Positions 38,219-49,232 are shown, counted from the stretch's first letter. The stretch is DNA of 64,000 bases from Saccharopolyspora montiporae (GCF_015209505.1 NZ_JADEYC010000015.1:62001-126000); one strand, 5' to 3'. Translations and numbers: made by a program. Notes: generated by a model not told the origin, from the sequence alone.

Positions 38219-38892
38219 GCGCCCGGATCGGGGTCATCACCTTCCCCGGCACTCTCGATGACGTTGACGCGCAGCGCGCGGTGCGCCGCTCCGGGGCCGA
38301 ACCGGTGTCCCTGTGGCACGGGGACGCCGACCTGCGCGGGGTCGACGCGGTCGTCGTGCCCGGTGGCTTCTCCTACGGCGACTACCTGCGCTGCGGCGCG
38401 ATCGCCAAGTTCGCCCCGGTGATGGCCGAGGTCGTCGACGCCGCGGGCAAGGGCATGCCGGTGCTCGGCGTGTGCAACGGCTTCCAGGTGCTCTGCGAGG
38501 CCGGTCTGCTGCCCGGGGTGCTCACCCGCAACGAGGGTCTGCACTACGTCTGCCGCGACCAGTGGCTGCGGGTGGACAACAACACCAGCGCCTGGACGAC
38601 GCGCTACGACGCCGGTGCCGAGCTGCTCGTGCCGATCAAGCACGGCGAGGGCAACTACGTCGCCGAGGACGCGGTGCTCGACGAGCTGGAGGGCGAGGGC
38701 CGGGTGCTGCTGCGCTACGTCGGCGGCAACCCGAACGGATCCCGCCGCGACATCGCCGGGATCACCGACGCGCGCGGGCGGGTCGCGGGCATGATGCCGC
38801 ACCCCGAGCACGCGATCGACCCGTTGACCGGTCCCACCGACGACGGTCTCGGCCTGTTCCTGTCCGTCCTGGATGAACTGGTGGCAGCGTGA
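38215..38892 (+). CDS. purQ: FGAM synthetase glutaminase subunit PurQ
   Basis: A class I glutamine amidotransferase that supplies ammonia to PurL. It is 225 aa. It has the N-terminal [31 protein letters not shown], the nucleophile Cys in [11 protein letters not shown] (near residue 87) and the His-Glu pair in [10 protein letters not shown] near the C-terminus. ATG 38215 overlaps the purS stop; its own stop overlaps the purL start (GTGA). Confidence 0.96.
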   Translation: MSARIGVITFPGTLDDVDAQRAVRRSGAEPVSLWHGDADLRGVDAVVVPGGFSYGDYLRCGAIAKFAPVMAEVVDAAGKGMPVLGVCNGFQVLCEAGLLPGVLTRNEGLHYVCRDQWLRVDNNTSAWTTRYDAGAELLVPIKHGEGNYVAEDAVLDELEGEGRVLLRYVGGNPNGSRRDIAGITDARGRVAGMMPHPEHAIDPLTGPTDDGLGLFLSVLDELVAA

Positions 38893-41186
38893 GCAACGTG
38901 GACAAAGTGGACAGCGTCGAGCACGCCGCGTCCACCCCGGACATCGATCAGCCGCACCGGGAGCTGGGGCTCAAGGACGACGAGTACGCGCGGATCCGGG
39001 AGATCCTCGGCCGCAGGCCCACCGAGGCCGAGCTGGCCATGTACTCGGTCATGTGGAGCGAGCACTGCTCCTACAAGTCGTCGAAGGCGCACCTGAAGTA
39101 CTTCGGCGAGACCACCAGCGACGAGATGCGCGCCAAGATGCTCGCCGGCATCGGCGAGAACGCCGGCGTCGTGGACATCGGCGACGGCTGGGCGGTCACC
39201 TTCAAGCTGGAGAGCCACAACCATCCGTCCTACGTGGAGCCCTACCAGGGCGCGGCCACCGGTGTGGGCGGGATCGTCCGGGACATCATGGCGATGGGTG
39301 CGCGCCCGGTCGCGGTCGCCGACCCGCTGCGGTTCGGTCCGGCCGAGGCCCCGGACACCGCCCGGGTGCTGCCCGGGATCGTCGCCGGGGTCGGCGGCTA
39401 CGGGAACTGCCTGGGCCTGCCCAACATCGGCGGCGAGGTCGTCTTCGACGAGTCCTACGCAGGCAACCCGCTGGTCAACGCGATGTGCGTGGGCGTGCTG
39501 AAGTCCGAGGACCTGCACCTGGCGCATGCCTCCGGGGCGGGCAACAAGATCGTGCTCTTCGGCGCGCGCACCGGGTTGGACGGCATCGGCGGGGTGTCCG
39601 TGCTGGCCTCGGAGACGTTCGATTCCGCGGAGGACGCGGATTCCGGTGCGGGCCGCAAGAAGCTGCCCAGCGTGCAGGTCGGCGACCCGTTCGCCGAGAA
39701 GGTGCTCATCGAGTGCTGCCTGGAGCTGTACCGGGACGGTCTGGTCGTGGGTATCCAGGACCTGGGCGGTGCCGGGTTGTCCTGCGCCACCTCGGAGCTC
39801 GCGTCGGCCGGGGACGGCGGCATGCGGGTCGACCTGGACCGGGTCCCGCTGCGCGCCGAGGGGATGAATCCGGCCGAGATCCTGTCCAGCGAGTCGCAGG
39901 AGCGGATGTGCGCGGTGGTCGAACCGTCCCGGGTGGACGCGTTCATGGAGGTGTGCCGCCGGTGGGACGTCACCGCGACGGTCATCGGTGAGGTCACCGA
40001 CGGCGAGAACCTGGAGATCCGCTGGAACGACGAGCTGGTGGTCGACGTCCCTCCGCGCACGGTCGCGCACGAGGGGCCCGTCTACCAGCGCCCGGTGGAG
40101 CGCCCCGCCGAGCAGGACCTGATCTCGGCGGACAACCCGAACACGCTGACCCGTCCGGACTCCCCGGACGAGCTGCGGGACACGCTGCTGCGCATGGCGG
40201 CCTCGCCGAACCTGTGCTCCCGGGAATGGGTGACCAGCCAGTACGACCACTACGTGCGGGGCAACACGGTGCTGGCCCAGCCCGCCGACGGCGGCATGCT
40301 GCGGGTGGACGAGGAGACCGGCCGCGGTATCGCCGTGTCCACCGACTGCAACGCCCGCTACACCCGGCTGGACCCCTACACCGGGGCGCAGCTGGCGCTG
40401 GCCGAGGCGTACCGGAACGTGGCGGTCACCGGGGCGTCCCCGGCGGCGGTCACCAACTGCCTGAACTTCGGCTCGCCGGAGGACCCCGGCGTGATGTGGC
40501 AGTTCCAGCAGGCGGTGCGCGGGCTGGCGGACGGCTGCCGTGAACTGGGCATCCCGGTCACCGGTGGCAACGTCAGCTTCTACAACTCCACGGGCGCGAA
40601 GGCGATCCTGCCGACCCCGGTGGTCGGCGTGCTGGGCACCATCGACGACGTCACCCGGCGCATCCCGTCCGGCATCGGCGGGGAAGGCGGCGAGACGCTG
40701 CTGCTGCTCGGCGAGACGCGCGAGGAGTTCGGCGGCTCCGAGTGGGCCCGCCTGGTGCACGACCACCTCGGCGGCACCCCGCCGCAGGTGGACCTGGCCC
40801 GGGAGAAGGAGCTCGCCGAGGTGCTGGTCGCCGGTTCTCGGGACGGGATGATCGCGGCCGCGCACGACCTGGCCGAGGGCGGGCTGGCGCAGGCCCTGGT
40901 GGAGACCGCGCTGATCGGCGAGTGCGGCGCCCGGGTGGTGCTGCCCGAGGACGCCGATCCGTTCGTGTGGCTGTTCGCCGAGTCGGCGGGCCGGGTGCTG
41001 GTATCCGTCCCGCGGTCCGAGGAGCTGCGGTTCACCGACATGTGCTCGGCGCGCGGCCTGCCGTGCACGAAGGTCGGTGTCGCCGACGCGGGGTCGCAGA
41101 GCCTGGACATCCAGGACGTCGCCGAGATCCCGCTGACCGAGCTGCGCGAGGCGTGGGAGGGCACGCTGCCCGCCCTGTTCGGCTGA
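38889..41186 (+). CDS. purL: FGAM synthetase large subunit PurL
   Basis: ATP-dependent amidation of FGAR to FGAM. The 765-aa length is that of the small PurL type that needs PurS and PurQ. Signature stretches are [12 protein letters not shown] (near 58), [23 protein letters not shown], a central [16 protein letters not shown], and, in the second half, [28 protein letters not shown] and [16 protein letters not shown]. The start GTG overlaps the purQ stop by 4 nt. It is the last gene of the purSQL operon and converges on the pentapeptide gene. Confidence 0.97.
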   Translation: MSNVDKVDSVEHAASTPDIDQPHRELGLKDDEYARIREILGRRPTEAELAMYSVMWSEHCSYKSSKAHLKYFGETTSDEMRAKMLAGIGENAGVVDIGDGWAVTFKLESHNHPSYVEPYQGAATGVGGIVRDIMAMGARPVAVADPLRFGPAEAPDTARVLPGIVAGVGGYGNCLGLPNIGGEVVFDESYAGNPLVNAMCVGVLKSEDLHLAHASGAGNKIVLFGARTGLDGIGGVSVLASETFDSAEDADSGAGRKKLPSVQVGDPFAEKVLIECCLELYRDGLVVGIQDLGGAGLSCATSELASAGDGGMRVDLDRVPLRAEGMNPAEILSSESQERMCAVVEPSRVDAFMEVCRRWDVTATVIGEVTDGENLEIRWNDELVVDVPPRTVAHEGPVYQRPVERPAEQDLISADNPNTLTRPDSPDELRDTLLRMAASPNLCSREWVTSQYDHYVRGNTVLAQPADGGMLRVDEETGRGIAVSTDCNARYTRLDPYTGAQLALAEAYRNVAVTGASPAAVTNCLNFGSPEDPGVMWQFQQAVRGLADGCRELGIPVTGGNVSFYNSTGAKAILPTPVVGVLGTIDDVTRRIPSGIGGEGGETLLLLGETREEFGGSEWARLVHDHLGGTPPQVDLAREKELAEVLVAGSRDGMIAAAHDLAEGGLAQALVETALIGECGARVVLPEDADPFVWLFAESAGRVLVSVPRSEELRFTDMCSARGLPCTKVGVADAGSQSLDIQDVAEIPLTELREAWEGTLPALFG

Positions 41187-41208
41187 GCCGGTCCGCGAGG
41201 GCGGGCCG

Positions 41209-42285
41209 CTATCCGCGGTCCGCCCCCGGCGCCGGCGTCCCGGCCAGCTCCGGCGGGAGCTCGCCGTTCACCGGGCCGCGCAGGTCCGCGCGCAGCACCT
41301 CCCCGCCGAAGGTCGCACCGGTGAAGTCGGCGGTGGTCAGCTCCGCCGAGCGGAAGTCGGTCCACGCGCCGAACGAGGTCCGCACCGCGAAGAACTCGGC
41401 GCCGAACCGCCCGCCGGCGAACTTGACCGGCCCCTGGAACCGCGTGCCCTCGAAGCTGGTCCGGCCGACGACCTCGAAACCGCTGAACCACCCGCGATCC
41501 TCGAACACCGCGTCATCGCAGCGGAACCTGCCGCGCATCCGCCCGTTGCCCGCGGTGGTGCCGGTCAGCCAAACGGGGCCGGTGAACCGGCTGCGGCTGA
41601 CGTTGGTGCTGCTGAACAGCCGGCCGTAGCGCAGCGTCAGCGCGCCGACCTTGCGGTCGGTGAGCTCGAAGTACTCCAGGGTCGCGCCGGTCAGGTCCAA
41701 GTCGTAGGCGGGAGCCCGCTCGTCGTCCGCGGCGGGCAGCAGGTCGGCGACCAGGCGCTGCGCGGTGAGCCGCACCTGCAGCTTGCGCTCGGCCTCGTGC
41801 GTCTCCCGCCTGCTCCAGGACTCGTCCGTCGGATCGGCCGCGTACCGGGGGTGCAGGAACGGGCGGCGCAGGTAGGAGCAGAGCACGTCGAGCACGGTCT
41901 GCGTGTGGTCCGGATGGCTGCGCCCCAGCCCGGCCAGGGCGTGCAGCGCGCCCACCCGCACCTGGTCGGCCTCGTACCCGAGCAGTTCCACCGCGCGGGC
42001 GAACCGCTCGTCGGCGATCCGGTCGCGGTCCAGGTCGGTGCGGCGGGTCTCCAGGTCCTGGCGCAGCTGCTCGACCTCCTGGCGCTGCTCGTCGATCCGG
42101 CGGCGCCGGTCGTTGAGCCACAGCGCGTACAGCGCCACCACGGATCCGGCCGCGAGCCCGCCGGTGCGCAGCGCGTCGGCGCCGGTGACCCGCGGGTCCA
42201 GCGCCAGCAGGCCGGCGCTGACCCCGAACAGCACCAGCACGGCGATCGTGATCGTGACGGTCAGGCCGAGCTTGCGTTCACCCAT
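41209..42285 (-). CDS. Pentapeptide repeat membrane protein
   Basis: A 358-aa protein. Two hydrophobic helices lie at the front (VTITIAVLVLFGVSAGLLAL and TGGLAAGSVVALYALWL), followed by a charged coiled-coil (DEQRQEVEQLRQDLETRRTDLDRDRIADERFARAVELLG). A HEAT-like segment (VRVGALHALAGLGRSHPDH) follows. The last 150 residues are a pentapeptide-repeat right-handed helix (LTGATLEYFELTDRK, FTGATFGGEVLRADLRG). Proteins of this layout are widespread in actinobacteria; their role is unknown. ATG 42285 is the start. It converges on purL. Confidence 0.82.
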   Translation of the reverse strand: MGERKLGLTVTITIAVLVLFGVSAGLLALDPRVTGADALRTGGLAAGSVVALYALWLNDRRRRIDEQRQEVEQLRQDLETRRTDLDRDRIADERFARAVELLGYEADQVRVGALHALAGLGRSHPDHTQTVLDVLCSYLRRPFLHPRYAADPTDESWSRRETHEAERKLQVRLTAQRLVADLLPAADDERAPAYDLDLTGATLEYFELTDRKVGALTLRYGRLFSSTNVSRSRFTGPVWLTGTTAGNGRMRGRFRCDDAVFEDRGWFSGFEVVGRTSFEGTRFQGPVKFAGGRFGAEFFAVRTSFGAWTDFRSAELTTADFTGATFGGEVLRADLRGPVNGELPPELAGTPAPGADRG

Positions 42286-42451
42286 GCCCCGAGCATGCCC
42301 GGATGATCATCGCCGCGGGGCCGGTTCGTCCGGATCGAGGAGCAGGGATACCCGCTCGCCGTTCGGCGCGCGCCGTTCGACCACCGGACTGCGGCGGTCG
42401 TATGCTCCGGTCGGAAGGCCCAGCCGACGACGAGTGGAGGGCGCCCCAGGG

Positions 42452-44620
42452 ATGACTGGCTGGACAGCGCCGGTGCCCAGCGCTCCCGACGCGCCCGCCG
42501 AGGTGAGCCGGGCCGCTCGTCGCCGGTTCGCCGCGGCGTGGGCGCAGACCCTGCTCGGCACCAGTTACGTGCCGATGACCAGTGCGGAAGTCGAAGGCCG
42601 GCTGTCCGGGTACACCGACCGGCTGGTGGATGCGCTGCTCGGCGACCCGTTCGACGCGGCGGCCGCCCGCGCGGTGGGCGCTGATCTGGTCGGGGTGCAC
42701 TTCACCAGCGCGGAGTCCCTGGCGCGCACCGCCGACCTGATCGGCGCCGAACTGCTCCGGCTGCTGGAACTGGACGAGACGCCGGTCTGGCGCCGCCGGG
42801 TCGCGGCGCTGCAGGGCGCGCTGTGCTCCGGATTCGTCCAGGCCGCCCGCAAGCGCACGCTCGACGAGCAAGAAGCCATCCGGCAGGCGGTGCTCGACGC
42901 CCGGGATGCGGTGGAGCACGCGCTGCGCACCAGCGAGGCGCGGTTCCGCGCGATCTTCTCCGAGGCCGCGATCGGCATCGGCATCGCCGGGATGGACGGG
43001 CGCATCCTGGAGGTCAACGATTCGCTGCGCCGGATCCTGGACCGGCCCGCCGACGAGCTGCGCCGGATGAGCGTGCCCGATCTGATGCACCCGGAGGACA
43101 CCGACGGGCTCTGGCGGATGTACCAGGAGCTGGTGCGCGGGGAACGCGACCAGTACCGGGTGGAGAAGCAGTTCAGCAGGCCGGACGGCGGCACGGTCTG
43201 GACCGAGATGATCGTGTCCCTGGTGCGCGGCGAGGACGGGCTGCCCCTGTACCAGGCGGTGATGATCGAGGACGTCACCGACCGGCGGATGCTGCAGGAG
43301 CGGCTGCGGCACCAGGCCATGCACGACCCGCTGACCGGCTTGCCGAACCGGGCGCTGTTCCTGGAGCGGCTGACCTCGGTGCTGCGCGGGCACGCCCCGG
43401 ACGAGCGGGTGGCGCTGTGCTACATGGACCTGGACGGGTTCAAGGTGATCAACGACAGCCTCGGCCACCACGTGGGAGACGAACTGCTGGTCACCGTGGC
43501 CAAGCGGCTCGCGGTCGCGGTGCACGGCGACGACCGCCTGGTGGCGCGGATGGGCGGCGACGAGTTCGTCATCCTGCTGCAGAACTCGGCGGGCGTGCAG
43601 CAGGCCACCGAGGTCGCCGAGACCGTGTTCGACGCGCTGGACCAGCCGATCCGGATCAGCGGCCAGGAGCTGTCGGTATCGGCCAGCATCGGCATCGTGG
43701 AGCGCACCGTGCGCGGGCAGACGGCCGGCGAGCTGATGCGCGATGCGGACGTGACGCTGTACTGGGCCAAGGCCGACGGCAAGCGCCGCTGGGCGATGTT
43801 CGACCCGGACCGCAACGCGACCGAGGTGGCCCGCCTCCGGCTGTCCGCGCAGCTGCCCGCGGCGCTGGAACGCGGCGAGTTCTACGTCGACTACCAGCCG
43901 CTGGTGGGCATGCGCAGGAACGACGTCGTCGGGGTCGAGGCGCTGGTCCGCTGGGCGCATCCCGAGCTGGGGCGGCTCGGTCCGGACCGGTTCATCGGTC
44001 TGGCCGAGGAGACCGGGCTGATCGTGCCGCTGGGCCGTTGGGTGCTGCGGCAGGCGTGCCTGCAGGGCAGGCGGTGGGCGCGCGAGCTCGGCGCGGACGC
44101 CCCGTTCGTGAGCGTGAACCTGGCGGTGCGCCAATCCCGCGACCCGAACCTGGTGTCCGATGTGGCCGCGATCCTGGACGAGACCGGGCTCGACCCGGCC
44201 AAGCTGCAGCTGGAGCTGACCGAGAGCGCGATCATGGGTACCGCCGACGAGCCGCTGGAATCGCTGCGCGAGCTCTCCCGGATGGGGGTGCGCATCGCCA
44301 TCGATGACTTCGGCACCGGGTACTCCAACCTCGCCTACCTGCGGCACCTCCCGGTGCACGAGCTCAAGATCGCGGGGTCCTTCGTCGAGGGCCTGCGTGA
44401 GGCCGACCGGGAGGATCCGGTGGACGCGCGGATCGTGCGCACCCTGGTCGACCTGGCGCACGCGCTGGGGCTCACCGTCACGGCCGAAGGGGTGGAAACG
44501 CGCGCGCAGGCGCGGCGGATCGCCGAGACCGGGTGCGAGACCGCGCAGGGCTACCTGTTCGCCCGACCGGGGCCGCCGGAGGCGGTGCACGAGCTCATCA
44601 TCGGCGGCGTGCCCGGCTGA
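42452..44620 (+). CDS. PAS-GGDEF-EAL cyclic di-GMP enzyme
   Basis: A 722-aa soluble protein. An N-terminal helical region (1-150) precedes a PAS domain (about 160-285; ARFRAIFSEAAIGIGIAGMD, IEDVTDRRMLQ). Next comes a GGDEF domain with HDPLTGLPNR and an intact MGGDEFVIL (near 369), then an EAL domain with GVEALVRWAHP (near 495), ELTESAIM, IDDFGTGYSNLAYL and AQGYLFARPGP. Both catalytic motifs look complete, so it may both make and break c-di-GMP under control of the PAS sensor. The layout resembles Streptomyces RmdA, from memory. An in-frame GTG at 42434 is an alternative start. It converges with the GH15 gene, 4 bp apart. Confidence 0.92.
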   Translation: MTGWTAPVPSAPDAPAEVSRAARRRFAAAWAQTLLGTSYVPMTSAEVEGRLSGYTDRLVDALLGDPFDAAAARAVGADLVGVHFTSAESLARTADLIGAELLRLLELDETPVWRRRVAALQGALCSGFVQAARKRTLDEQEAIRQAVLDARDAVEHALRTSEARFRAIFSEAAIGIGIAGMDGRILEVNDSLRRILDRPADELRRMSVPDLMHPEDTDGLWRMYQELVRGERDQYRVEKQFSRPDGGTVWTEMIVSLVRGEDGLPLYQAVMIEDVTDRRMLQERLRHQAMHDPLTGLPNRALFLERLTSVLRGHAPDERVALCYMDLDGFKVINDSLGHHVGDELLVTVAKRLAVAVHGDDRLVARMGGDEFVILLQNSAGVQQATEVAETVFDALDQPIRISGQELSVSASIGIVERTVRGQTAGELMRDADVTLYWAKADGKRRWAMFDPDRNATEVARLRLSAQLPAALERGEFYVDYQPLVGMRRNDVVGVEALVRWAHPELGRLGPDRFIGLAEETGLIVPLGRWVLRQACLQGRRWARELGADAPFVSVNLAVRQSRDPNLVSDVAAILDETGLDPAKLQLELTESAIMGTADEPLESLRELSRMGVRIAIDDFGTGYSNLAYLRHLPVHELKIAGSFVEGLREADREDPVDARIVRTLVDLAHALGLTVTAEGVETRAQARRIAETGCETAQGYLFARPGPPEAVHELIIGGVPG

Positions 44621-44624
44621 GGGG

Positions 44625-46487
44625 TCAGCGGCGGCTGCGCTCCCACCGGGTGCGGCCGCCGTAGAGCACCGCCGCCGAGTTGACCAGCGCCAGGTGGCTG
44701 AACGCCTGCGGGAAGTTGCCGGTGAACCGCCCGCAGCGCACGTCGTATTCCTCGGCCAGCAGCCCCACGTCGTTGGTCAGCTCCACGAGCTCGCCGAACA
44801 TCCGCTCGGCCTCCTCCGCCCGCCCGGCCAGTGCCAGGGCGTCGACCATCCAGAACGAGCAGGCCAGGAAGGATCCCTCGGCGCCGGTCTGCCCGTCCAG
44901 ATCGCTGCTGCCCTCCCCGGTCGAGTAGCGGTCCACCAGCACCCGGTCGTGCTGCAGGTCCCGCTGCACCGCGCGGATCGTGCCCAGCACCCGCTCGTCG
45001 TGCCCGGGCAGGAACCCCACCAGCGGGATGCGCAGCGCGGCGGCATCCAGCGTCGACGACCCGTAGTACTGGGTGAACGCGCCGAGTCGCTGGTCGTAGC
45101 CGTGCTCCAGGATCTCGGCGCGCATCTCGTCGCGCAGCTCCCGCCACCGCTCGACCGGCCCGGGCAGTCCGTCCTCCTCGGCGGCGCGCACCGCGCGGTC
45201 GAAGGCCACCCAGACCATCAGCCGCGAGTGGGTGAAGTACTGCTCGGGCCCGCGCACCTCCCACAGCCCCCGGTCCGGCCGGTGCCGGATGCGTTCCAGG
45301 TGCGCGAGCATCCCGCGCTGCATCGCCCAGCCGTCCTCGCTCTCCGGCAGACCGCGTTCCCGGGCCAGGTGCAGCACGTCGAGCACTTCGCCGAACACGT
45401 CCATCTGCAGCTGGCGGTAGGCGGCGTTACCGATGCGCACCGGCCGCACGCCCTGGTAGCCGGGCAGCCAGTCCGCCTCCCATTCGACCAGGTGCCGCTC
45501 GCCGCCGATGCCGTACATCGGCTGCAGGTCGGCCGGATCGCCCGCCACGGCGCGCAGCAGCCAGTCGCGCCACTCGGCGGCCTCCTGCGAGCACCCGAAG
45601 TTGTCCATGGCCAGCAGCACGAGGGTCGCATCGCGCAGCCAGCAGTAGCGGTAGTCCCAGTTGCGGTCGCCGGGCAGCGCCTCCGGCAGCGAGCAGGACG
45701 GCGCGGCCACGATCCCGCCGGTGGGCGCGTAGGTGAGTCCTTTGAGCACGGTCAGCGACCGGCGGACCGCGTGCCGGTGCGGTCCCTCCCAGTCGATCCG
45801 CTGCGCCCAGTCCCGCCAGAACTCGGTGCTCGCGGTGGTCTCGCCCTCCGGATCCACCGGTCCGGGCAGGTTCCGCGAGTCCGGTGACCACTGCATCACC
45901 CAGCGCAGCCGTTGCCCGGCCCGCATCGGGTGGTCGAGCAGGTGCGCGCGCTCGTCCGCGGCGGGCCGGGGCAGCACGTCGCCGCGCAGCACCGCGCTGT
46001 GCGGACCGGCGACGGCCAGCAGGTACTCGTCGAGCACCGGCGAGGTGTCCCGGACCCGGCGCACCCAGGGCACCGCATCCGCGTAGGCGAAGCGGATCAC
46101 CCAGCGCATCCGCAGGTCGACGGTGCCGTCCAGGCACTCCGCGATCCGCACCAGGCACGGTTCCGCGGCGCCGGGACGCTCCCGCGGGGGCAGGTGGTCG
46201 ATGAGGCGCAGCGTGCCGGTGGCGGTGCGGAAGTCGGTCTCCAGCACCAGCGAGTCGTCCCGGTAGCGCCTGCGCACCGATTCGACCCGGCCGGCCGGAG
46301 CGATGCGCCAGTGCCCGTCCCGCTCGTCCCCGAGTAGCCGGCAGAAGCAGGAGGGCGCGTCGAACCGCGGCAGGCACAGCCAGTCGACCGACCCGTCGGT
46401 GCCGATCAGCGCGGCGGTGCGCAGGTCGGACAGCAGGGCGTAGTCCTCGATGCGGCCGGGGCCGCCGGAAGGCTCGGCGCGGCTCAC
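44625..46487 (-). CDS. Glycoside hydrolase family 15 protein (glucoamylase/trehalase type)
   Basis: A 620-aa inverting glycosidase. It shows the GH15 front RIEDYALLSDLRTAALIGTDGSVDWLCLPRFDAPS, the (alpha/alpha)6 barrel with RNWDYRYCWLRDATLVL, the first catalytic Glu in GLWEVRGPEQYFTHSRLMVWVAFDRAV and the second in LLAEEYD near the end. There is no signal peptide, so it is cytosolic. Actinobacterial members of this size include trehalases and glucan hydrolases; which applies here is not clear. It converges with the GGDEF-EAL gene. Confidence 0.9.
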   Translation of the reverse strand: MSRAEPSGGPGRIEDYALLSDLRTAALIGTDGSVDWLCLPRFDAPSCFCRLLGDERDGHWRIAPAGRVESVRRRYRDDSLVLETDFRTATGTLRLIDHLPPRERPGAAEPCLVRIAECLDGTVDLRMRWVIRFAYADAVPWVRRVRDTSPVLDEYLLAVAGPHSAVLRGDVLPRPAADERAHLLDHPMRAGQRLRWVMQWSPDSRNLPGPVDPEGETTASTEFWRDWAQRIDWEGPHRHAVRRSLTVLKGLTYAPTGGIVAAPSCSLPEALPGDRNWDYRYCWLRDATLVLLAMDNFGCSQEAAEWRDWLLRAVAGDPADLQPMYGIGGERHLVEWEADWLPGYQGVRPVRIGNAAYRQLQMDVFGEVLDVLHLARERGLPESEDGWAMQRGMLAHLERIRHRPDRGLWEVRGPEQYFTHSRLMVWVAFDRAVRAAEEDGLPGPVERWRELRDEMRAEILEHGYDQRLGAFTQYYGSSTLDAAALRIPLVGFLPGHDERVLGTIRAVQRDLQHDRVLVDRYSTGEGSSDLDGQTGAEGSFLACSFWMVDALALAGRAEEAERMFGELVELTNDVGLLAEEYDVRCGRFTGNFPQAFSHLALVNSAAVLYGGRTRWERSRR

Positions 46488-46532
46488 CCCGCCGAGGTTA
46501 GGGATGCGGCCCCGGACCGGCCAGCCGGGCGG

Positions 46533-47120
46533 TCAGCTGCTGCTGCCGCCGCCCGCGGCCTCGGCGAGCACGCTGTGCGGGATGACCGCCTGCACCGGGT
46601 CGGTGAGGTTGATGCCCAGGTCGTAGCCGCCGAGCAGCCCGGGGAGGTCGCGGCCGGGCACGGCGCGGTAACCCGGCCAGTCCGTGGGCACCCGGCCTGC
46701 GGATGTGCAGGCGGGGACGAGCTCGCTGCCGTCGGACATCTCCGCGGCGTAGACCGTGTCGTCGTCCTCGCTCGGGGAGTACAGCAGCAGCTCGGCGTCC
46801 AGCACGGCCCCGGGGAGCTCCGATTCGGACTGCTCCCCGGCGGCGATCCGGTTGAGCACGTGTTCGAGCTCGTTCACCGGTTCCGGTGCGCTGCTGGTCA
46901 GCTCGGAGGGCTGGTAGCCGCCGTTGGCCTGGAAATCCTCGTCCAGCTCGCCGTTCTCGTCGATGCGGTACGCGCCGATCACGCCTTCCGGCGGGACTTC
47001 CTCGCCTTCCTGCTCGTAGCCCGGGTCGACGATGTAGAGCCAGGAGTTCGGGTTCTGCCGGGCGTACTCGCGCATCTGCTCGGTGATCGGCGGTGCGGAC
47101 TGCTCGTCGGGCTGCGACAT
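46533..47120 (-). CDS. Conserved protein resembling type VII secretion-associated/SseB-like family
   Basis: A 195-aa acidic protein without membrane segments. The N-terminal half contains ITEQMREYARQNPNSWLYIVDPGYEQEGEEVPPEGVIGAYRIDENGEL, a pattern seen in actinobacterial proteins called type VII secretion system-associated. The rest includes a beta-rich domain ending in a Gly/Ser tail. No enzymatic motif is present and no ESX genes are nearby, so the label is tentative. ATG 47120 is preceded by GGAG; a longer frame to 47216 lacks a good start signal. Confidence 0.6.
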   Translation of the reverse strand: MSQPDEQSAPPITEQMREYARQNPNSWLYIVDPGYEQEGEEVPPEGVIGAYRIDENGELDEDFQANGGYQPSELTSSAPEPVNELEHVLNRIAAGEQSESELPGAVLDAELLLYSPSEDDDTVYAAEMSDGSELVPACTSAGRVPTDWPGYRAVPGRDLPGLLGGYDLGINLTDPVQAVIPHSVLAEAAGGGSSS

Positions 47121-47308
47121 CGCGGAGCTCCAGAGGTCGGTCGCGGCCCGGCGGCTACCGGGCCCGGTCGGCGGGTGCGTCCGGTTCAGGGTGCCAGGCC
47201 GGCACGGCGGGTTCATGGCACGGTCACCGCGGAACCAGCCGTTCCGAGGTGCTATCGGCGCCCGGGGAGGGGCAGACTGGCGGGGGCGAGTCGGGTGGGG
47301 AGGCGGCG

Positions 47309-47737
47309 ATGATCGGTCAGCGGGAAGCGTTGCGGATGTTCGGCTGCGAGGTCTTCGACCCCGATGGGCAGCGGATCGGCATGGTCGGTCAGCTGTTCCT
47401 GGACGAGGCCAGCGAGCAGCCCGCCTGGATCACCGTCCAAACCGGACTCTTCGGGACCAACGAGAGTTTCGTCCCGCTGGAGGGCGCGGCCTTCGACGGG
47501 GACACGCTGACCGTGGCCGTGGGCAAGGACGCCGTCCGGCTGGCCCCGCGGGTGGACCTGGAGCAGGGGGATCTGCTGCTGGAGCAGGAGAAGGCCCTGT
47601 ACCTCTACTACGGGATGGCCTACGGTCTCGCCCCGGACGGGGCGGAGTCGATGGACGAGGTCGCCGAGATCGAGCCCGAGTACGTCGAGCAGGTCCGACT
47701 GCGGCTGCGGCGCTGGATCCCGGCCCGCGCCGAGTAG
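47309..47737 (+). CDS. PRC-barrel domain protein
   Basis: A 142-aa soluble protein. Residues 5-85 form a PRC beta-barrel (ALRMFGCEVFDPDGQRIGMVGQLFLDEASEQPAWITVQTG, then SFVPLEGAAFDGDTLTVAVGKDAVR), the domain first seen in photosynthetic reaction centre H subunits and RimM. A shorter C-terminal helical section follows. GGGGAGG lies 5 nt before ATG 47309. Such small PRC proteins are common in actinobacteria and linked to stress, but no function is established. Confidence 0.85.
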   Translation: MIGQREALRMFGCEVFDPDGQRIGMVGQLFLDEASEQPAWITVQTGLFGTNESFVPLEGAAFDGDTLTVAVGKDAVRLAPRVDLEQGDLLLEQEKALYLYYGMAYGLAPDGAESMDEVAEIEPEYVEQVRLRLRRWIPARAE

Positions 47738-48062
47738 GAAGCGCCGCCGCGCCGTCCCGGCGCCGCATCGATGACGCCCGCGCGCCGCCCGAACCGAATC
47801 CGCGTTGTCCGGCAATGCGCCGATAACCCCCGCGCCGCCGAGCGTCGGAAAATTCCCCACCTCGGCAGCCGGTTCGCGGATATCCCGGTTTTCCCTGGTC
47901 ATTGCCGTTGGGCGGCCGAGAGATGGGAATGTGTTCACCCCTCCGTCCGATTGTGTGGCAACAAATCGCCAACCTCACCCGGACGTGTGTTCTCCCTGGT
48001 TACGTTCCGGTCGGAACCACCTTCGTCCGGCCCCACCCGGGCGTTGAAAAAGGAGGGGACAC
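47738..48062 (+). promoter_or_regulatory. 325-bp non-coding promoter region of the protease gene
   Basis: No gene is visible on either strand. The stretch from about 47860 is less GC-rich than its surroundings. A -10-like TACGTT at 48001-48006 and a strong AAGGAGGGG just before ATG 48063 give a 5' leader of about 50 nt. No clear operator or RNA structure was recognised. Confidence 0.4.
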
Positions 48063-49232
48063 ATGAGGAAGCTGCTCTACGGCACCGGAGCGGGCGTCGC
48101 CACCGCCGCTCTGGTCTTCGCCGCCGCCCCGGCCGGTGCGCAGTCCGACGGGGAACTCGCCCCGCTGACGATGCATCCGGGGCACGCCAAGGCCGCTGAG
48201 GCCGACACGTTCATCGTCAACCTGGAGGACGGCATCGCCGCCGAAGGGATGGCCGAGGAGCTCGGTGTGCAGGCCCGGCACGTCTACACCGACACCATCA
48301 ACGGCTTCTCCGCCAAGCTGAACCCGCAGCAGCTGCACGAGGTCCGCTCCAGCGGCAAGGTGCAGAACGTCTCGCAGAGCTACTCCATCCAGGTCGAGCC
48401 GCCGAGCGGCAAGGAGGTCGGCTCCTGGGGCCTGGACCGCCTCGACCAGCCCCAGCTGCCGCTGGACGGCGCCTACCAGCCGGCGGGCAGCGGCCAGGGC
48501 GTCACCGCGTACATCCTGGACACCGGCATCGACCCGGCGGTGGCGGACTTCGGCGGGCGCGCCGAGTCCGGGTTCGACGCCACCGGCGGCAACGGCGAGG
48601 ACGGCCACGGTCACGGCACGCACGTCGCCGGCACCATCGGCAGCGACACCTACGGCGTGGCCAAGGGCGCGCAGCTGGTCGGCGTGAAGGTGCTCGACGA
48701 CCAGGGCAGCGGCACCACCGAGCAGATCATCCAGGGCATGGACTGGGTGGCGCAGAACGCTCCGGACAACGCCGTGGCCAACATGTCGCTGGGCGGCCCG
48801 AAGGACCCGGCGCTGGACGAGGCGGCCACCTCGCTCGTCGACAGCGGTGTGTTCCTCGCCGTGGCGGCGGGCAACGAGAGCCAGGACGCGGCCAATGTCT
48901 CGCCGGCCAGCGCCGAGGGCGTGTACACGACCGCGGCTTCCGGCGAGCAGGACAACAACTCCGAGTTCAGCAACTTCGGGCCCCTCGTGGACGGGTACGC
49001 GCCGGGCGAGGACATCGTCTCCACGGTGCCCGGTGACGGGACCGAGGCCATGAGCGGCACCTCGATGGCCAGCCCGCACGTCGCGGGTGTGGGCGCGCTG
49101 TTCCTGGAGGCCAACTCCGGAGCCGCCCCGGCCGACGTGATCAGCGGTCTGCAGGAGAAGGCCGCAGCGGGCGTCATCCAGGACGCCCCGCAGGACACCA
49201 CGCCGGACCTGCTGCAGATCGGCGACCTGTAA
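48063..49232 (+). CDS. Secreted S8 subtilisin-like serine protease
   Basis: A 389-aa preproprotein. A signal peptide (residues 1-26, [20 protein letters not shown] then AGA) is followed by an inhibitor I9 propeptide ([20 protein letters not shown] to [11 protein letters not shown], about 47-117). The peptidase domain has the triad in DTGIDPAV (Asp), [10 protein letters not shown] (His) and [12 protein letters not shown] (Ser), plus the oxyanion Asn in AAGNESQD. It belongs to the proteinase K-like group. The family often matures by autoprocessing. It has strong translation signals and a hairpin terminator and probably serves extracellular protein degradation. Confidence 0.95.
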   Translation: MRKLLYGTGAGVATAALVFAAAPAGAQSDGELAPLTMHPGHAKAAEADTFIVNLEDGIAAEGMAEELGVQARHVYTDTINGFSAKLNPQQLHEVRSSGKVQNVSQSYSIQVEPPSGKEVGSWGLDRLDQPQLPLDGAYQPAGSGQGVTAYILDTGIDPAVADFGGRAESGFDATGGNGEDGHGHGTHVAGTIGSDTYGVAKGAQLVGVKVLDDQGSGTTEQIIQGMDWVAQNAPDNAVANMSLGGPKDPALDEAATSLVDSGVFLAVAAGNESQDAANVSPASAEGVYTTAASGEQDNNSEFSNFGPLVDGYAPGEDIVSTVPGDGTEAMSGTSMASPHVAGVGALFLEANSGAAPADVISGLQEKAAAGVIQDAPQDTTPDLLQIGDL